Both the position numbers and the translations under genes were made by a program. Positions 6,759-9,124 of a stretch of DNA of 9,124 bases are shown piece by piece (position 1 is the stretch's first letter; every line of letters starts with the position of its first letter). The DNA comes from Marinosulfonomonas sp. (GTDB taxonomy: Bacteria; Pseudomonadota; Alphaproteobacteria; Rhodobacterales; Rhodobacteraceae): positions 1 through 9,124 of the forward strand of contig WGBJ01000362.1 in NCBI GenBank assembly GCA_015494385.1. Reading direction: 5' to 3'. A model generated the notes under the pieces. That model saw only the letters and a program-made list of their open reading frames with translations. It did no database searches and was not told the DNA's origin.

Positions 6759-7828
6759 TGGCCTGCCCCCGCTTTGCCCGTAAACCGGATGCGGTAACGG
6801 GCAAAAAACCCGCCCACCAGCACCGAGATCAGCGACATCGACACCACCAGATCGGCCAGAAAACTGGACACCCCCATGGCGCGGCTCATGCTGTCGGCCC
6901 CGACGAACACGCTGGCGACATAAAGCGCGGCGATCACCACACCGACAGGCGACAGCCCCGCCAGCATCGCCACCACGATGCCGGAATAGCCGTATCCGGG
7001 GGACAGGTCAGTGGTCAGGTATCCTTTCAGCCCCGCAACTTCGCTGACCCCCGCCAATCCGGCCAAAGCACCGGAAATGCAGGCCACCCCCAACAGGGTG
7101 CGGTTCACGTTGATACCGGCGTGACGCGCGGCGGCGGCGTTTTCCCCCACCGCGCGGATTTTGAAACCCCATGTGGTTTTGGTCAGCGCAATCTGCGCAA
7201 TCACCGCCGCCACCAGCGCCACGATCAGCCCCGCATGGATACGCATCCGCGGGATCAGTTGCGGCAGGGCGGCGTTGTCCAGAATGGGTTCGGACTGTGG
7301 CCAGCCCATGCTCATCGGGTCTTTCAACGGCCCTTCCAGCATCATCTGCACAAAGATCAAGATGATGAAATTCAACAAAAGCGAGGTCACCACCTCGTCC
7401 GCGCCAAAACGGGTTTTCAGGATCGCAGGGCCAAGCATCCCCGCCGCACCGGCAGCCGCCCCTGCGATCATCACCAGCGGGATCATCAGCACTGCCGGCC
7501 CGTCAATCAGGCCAGTGCCAACCGCAACCGCCCCCATCGCGCCAAGATATAGCTGCCCTTCGGCCCCGATGTTCCACAGCCGCGCCTTGAAGGCCAGTGC
7601 CGCCGCCAGACCGGTAAAGATCAACGGCGTGGCGCGGGTCAGCATTTCGGTAAAGGAAAACACCGAACCGAAAACACCGATGAACATCTGCTTATAGGCT
7701 TCCAGAACAGGGGCGCCCGCAAAGGCAAGCGGCAAGGCCGCCAAGCCCAGCGCCACCAATGCCGCGATCACCGGAATGGCCATCTGCACCCCGCGCGAAA
7801 TATTGCCCCGTGGCTCGATCACCATCAT
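6755..7828 (-). CDS. BMP-type nucleoside/nucleobase ABC transporter, permease 1 (YufP/NupP-like)
   Basis: A 357-residue polytopic inner-membrane protein, the first permease of a BMP-family importer, pairing with permease 2 to form the channel. The hallmark WNIGAEGQLYLGA begins at residue 85. Hydrophobic segments include about 17-38, a run after residue 95, IVALVAAVIAQIAL, and the C-terminal DLVVSMSLISVLVGGFF. The loop FKIRAVGENAAAARHAGINV fits the EAA-like coupling region. The start at 7828 overlaps the ATPase stop as ATGA, with GGGGCAGG just upstream, the same arrangement as at permease 2. Length is normal for the family. A close homologue could carry ribose-type sugars, but the motif and the two unequal permeases favour the BMP/nucleoside group. 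Confidence 0.93.
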   Translation of the reverse strand: MMVIEPRGNISRGVQMAIPVIAALVALGLAALPLAFAGAPVLEAYKQMFIGVFGSVFSFTEMLTRATPLIFTGLAAALAFKARLWNIGAEGQLYLGAMGAVAVGTGLIDGPAVLMIPLVMIAGAAAGAAGMLGPAILKTRFGADEVVTSLLLNFIILIFVQMMLEGPLKDPMSMGWPQSEPILDNAALPQLIPRMRIHAGLIVALVAAVIAQIALTKTTWGFKIRAVGENAAAARHAGINVNRTLLGVACISGALAGLAGVSEVAGLKGYLTTDLSPGYGYSGIVVAMLAGLSPVGVVIAALYVASVFVGADSMSRAMGVSSFLADLVVSMSLISVLVGGFFARYRIRFTGKAGAGQ

Positions 7829-9124
7829 GCCGCCTGCCCCGCCATTAACAATCCGATTGCCGCCCGATCGCGCGTGTTAGCCTCGATCAACTGCCCGTCG
7901 TGCATCACCACGATCCGGTCGGCAAGGCTTAAAACCTCGTCCAGATCCTCGGAAATCAGCACCACACCTGCCCCGCGTTTGCGGGCCTCCATCAACCGGC
8001 GCGCCACCTCGCCCGCCGCACCGAAATCCAGCCCGCGCGTGGGCTGGTTGGCAAGGATCACCAGCGGTTCCTGCTCCAGCACCCGCGCCAGAATGAGTTT
8101 CTGGATATTACCACCCGACAACAGCGCCGCACGGGCGTCAATGCCGGGGCCGCGCACGTCATAGGCCTGCACAAGTTCCTTCGCATGTTCGGCAATCCGT
8201 TTCTTGCGCAGAAACCCGTGTATCTGCACATCGGGCGCATCCAGCCGTTCAATAATCAGGTTTTCCGCCACAGTCATACTGCCGACCACGCCGTCATGGT
8301 GCCGATCCTCGGGGATACGGCCCACATGGGCCTTGATCATGCCCTTGGGCGTGGGCGCGGGCATCACTTTGCCCGCCACGGCGATGCTGCCCTGATCCGG
8401 GCGCTCCAACCCTGAAATGACCTGTGCCAGCGCGGATTGGCCGTTGCCGGACACACCAGCCACGCCGACAATTTCACCGGCCCGCACACAGAGCGAGACA
8501 TCGTTCAGAGAATTGCGGGTGTTTTCGCGGCGCACGGTGACAGATTTCAGCTCCAGCACCGGATCACCCACTTCACCGGGCTCGCGTTCGGGCAGGGCTG
8601 TTTCCTCGCCCACCATCAGGGTGGCAATCTGGTTTTTATCGGCCTCGGCCGTGATCAGTTCGCCCACCTTTTTGCCGTGGCGCAGCACGGCGATGCGGTC
8701 GGAAAAGGCCAGAACCTCGTGCAGTTTGTGGGAAATGAAGATCACCGACAGCCCCTTGTCGACCATCTTGCGCAGGGACACGAACAGGCTGTCGGCCTCT
8801 TGCGGGGTCAGCACGGCAGTGGGTTCGTCCAGAACCAGCACGCGGGCGTCGTGAAACAGGGCTTTCAAAATCTCGACCCGCTGGCGTTCGCCAACGGAGA
8901 GCGCGCCGATCTTTTCATCCAGCGGCGCAATCAGGCCCGAGTCCTGCATCAACCCTTCAATCTTGGCCCGCGCGGCGCGGCGGTGGCGGCGCAGGGACAG
9001 CAGGCTTTCGGACCCCAGCAGGATGTTATCCAGTGCGGTCAGGTTTTCGGCCAGCGTGAAATGCTGGTGCACCATACCGATGCGCGCATCAATCGCCGCC
9101 TGCGGCTGACCCGGTGGCAGGCGC
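7825..9124 (-). CDS. BMP-type nucleoside/nucleobase ABC transporter, duplicated ATP-binding protein (partial, 5' end outside window)
   Basis: About 432 codons are visible; the N-terminus, including the first Walker A, lies beyond 9124. Proteins of this type have two ABC domains in one chain and roughly 500 residues. In domain 1 the Q-loop is at GMVHQHF, the signature LSVGERQ at 8901-8881, Walker B LVLDEP at about 8838-8821, and the H-loop is ISHKL. In domain 2 the Walker A is degenerate, GVSGNGQS (8457-8434), with Gln in place of Lys. The signature is LSGGN (8121-8107), and Walker B reads LVILANQPTRGLD with Gln in place of the catalytic Glu. Such degeneracy in the second site is usual for YufO/RbsA/MglA-type ATPases, so only the first site is expected to hydrolyse ATP. 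It powers the two permeases encoded downstream with ATGA overlaps. A periplasmic BMP lipoprotein gene is expected outside the window. Confidence 0.95.
   Translation of the reverse strand, partial: RLPPGQPQAAIDARIGMVHQHFTLAENLTALDNILLGSESLLSLRRHRRAARAKIEGLMQDSGLIAPLDEKIGALSVGERQRVEILKALFHDARVLVLDEPTAVLTPQEADSLFVSLRKMVDKGLSVIFISHKLHEVLAFSDRIAVLRHGKKVGELITAEADKNQIATLMVGEETALPEREPGEVGDPVLELKSVTVRRENTRNSLNDVSLCVRAGEIVGVAGVSGNGQSALAQVISGLERPDQGSIAVAGKVMPAPTPKGMIKAHVGRIPEDRHHDGVVGSMTVAENLIIERLDAPDVQIHGFLRKKRIAEHAKELVQAYDVRGPGIDARAALLSGGNIQKLILARVLEQEPLVILANQPTRGLDFGAAGEVARRLMEARKRGAGVVLISEDLDEVLSLADRIVVMHDGQLIEANTRDRAAIGLLMAGQAA

Noticed and set aside
6665..7552. 295-codon plus-strand open frame
   Set aside because: Complement of permease 1 and the start of permease 2; no domain features.

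Overview
The window looks like a chromosomal segment of an alphaproteobacterium, most likely of the Rhodobacterales / Roseobacter type. The evidence is high GC (one 60-base line counted at about 75%), the adjacent YcjX and YcjF-family genes, and close gene packing with ATGA stop/start overlaps. This placement is by family resemblance only; there is no rRNA or other marker gene here.

Layout from left to right. (1) 1-1077, minus strand: the first 359 codons of an open frame that runs off the left edge. It is a tandem array of YezG/DUF600-like immunity domains (two complete, a third begun), with lower GC than its neighbours, and is probably an accessory polyimmunity gene. (2) 1079-1195: a short gap holding a start-less open frame directly behind the stop of the next gene. 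(3) 2194-1196 and 3600-2191, minus strand: a YcjF-family (DUF697) membrane protein and a YcjX-family P-loop protein, joined by an ATGA overlap. (4) 3601-3759: a divergent intergenic region containing a large imperfect palindrome. (5) 3760-4530, plus strand: truA, tRNA pseudouridine synthase, whose 3' end overlaps the 3' end of the next gene by 28 bp. (6) 9124-4503, minus strand: an operon encoding a BMP-type nucleoside/nucleobase ABC importer (ATPase, permease 1, permease 2), followed by a CodA-family deaminase with a strong ribosome binding site.

The operon is read as an uptake-and-deaminate system: the importer brings in a base or nucleoside and the deaminase processes a pyrimidine base. 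The point of most interest is that the deaminase carries Cys311 at the position of E. coli CodA Asp314, the residue reported to exclude 5-methylcytosine. All other active-site positions checked are kept except E. coli His312, which is Ser here. The system may therefore scavenge 5-methylcytosine, giving thymine, rather than plain cytosine. The substrate-binding lipoprotein gene expected for such a transporter is not in the window and would lie beyond the right edge. The polyimmunity gene at the left edge is the second point of interest.
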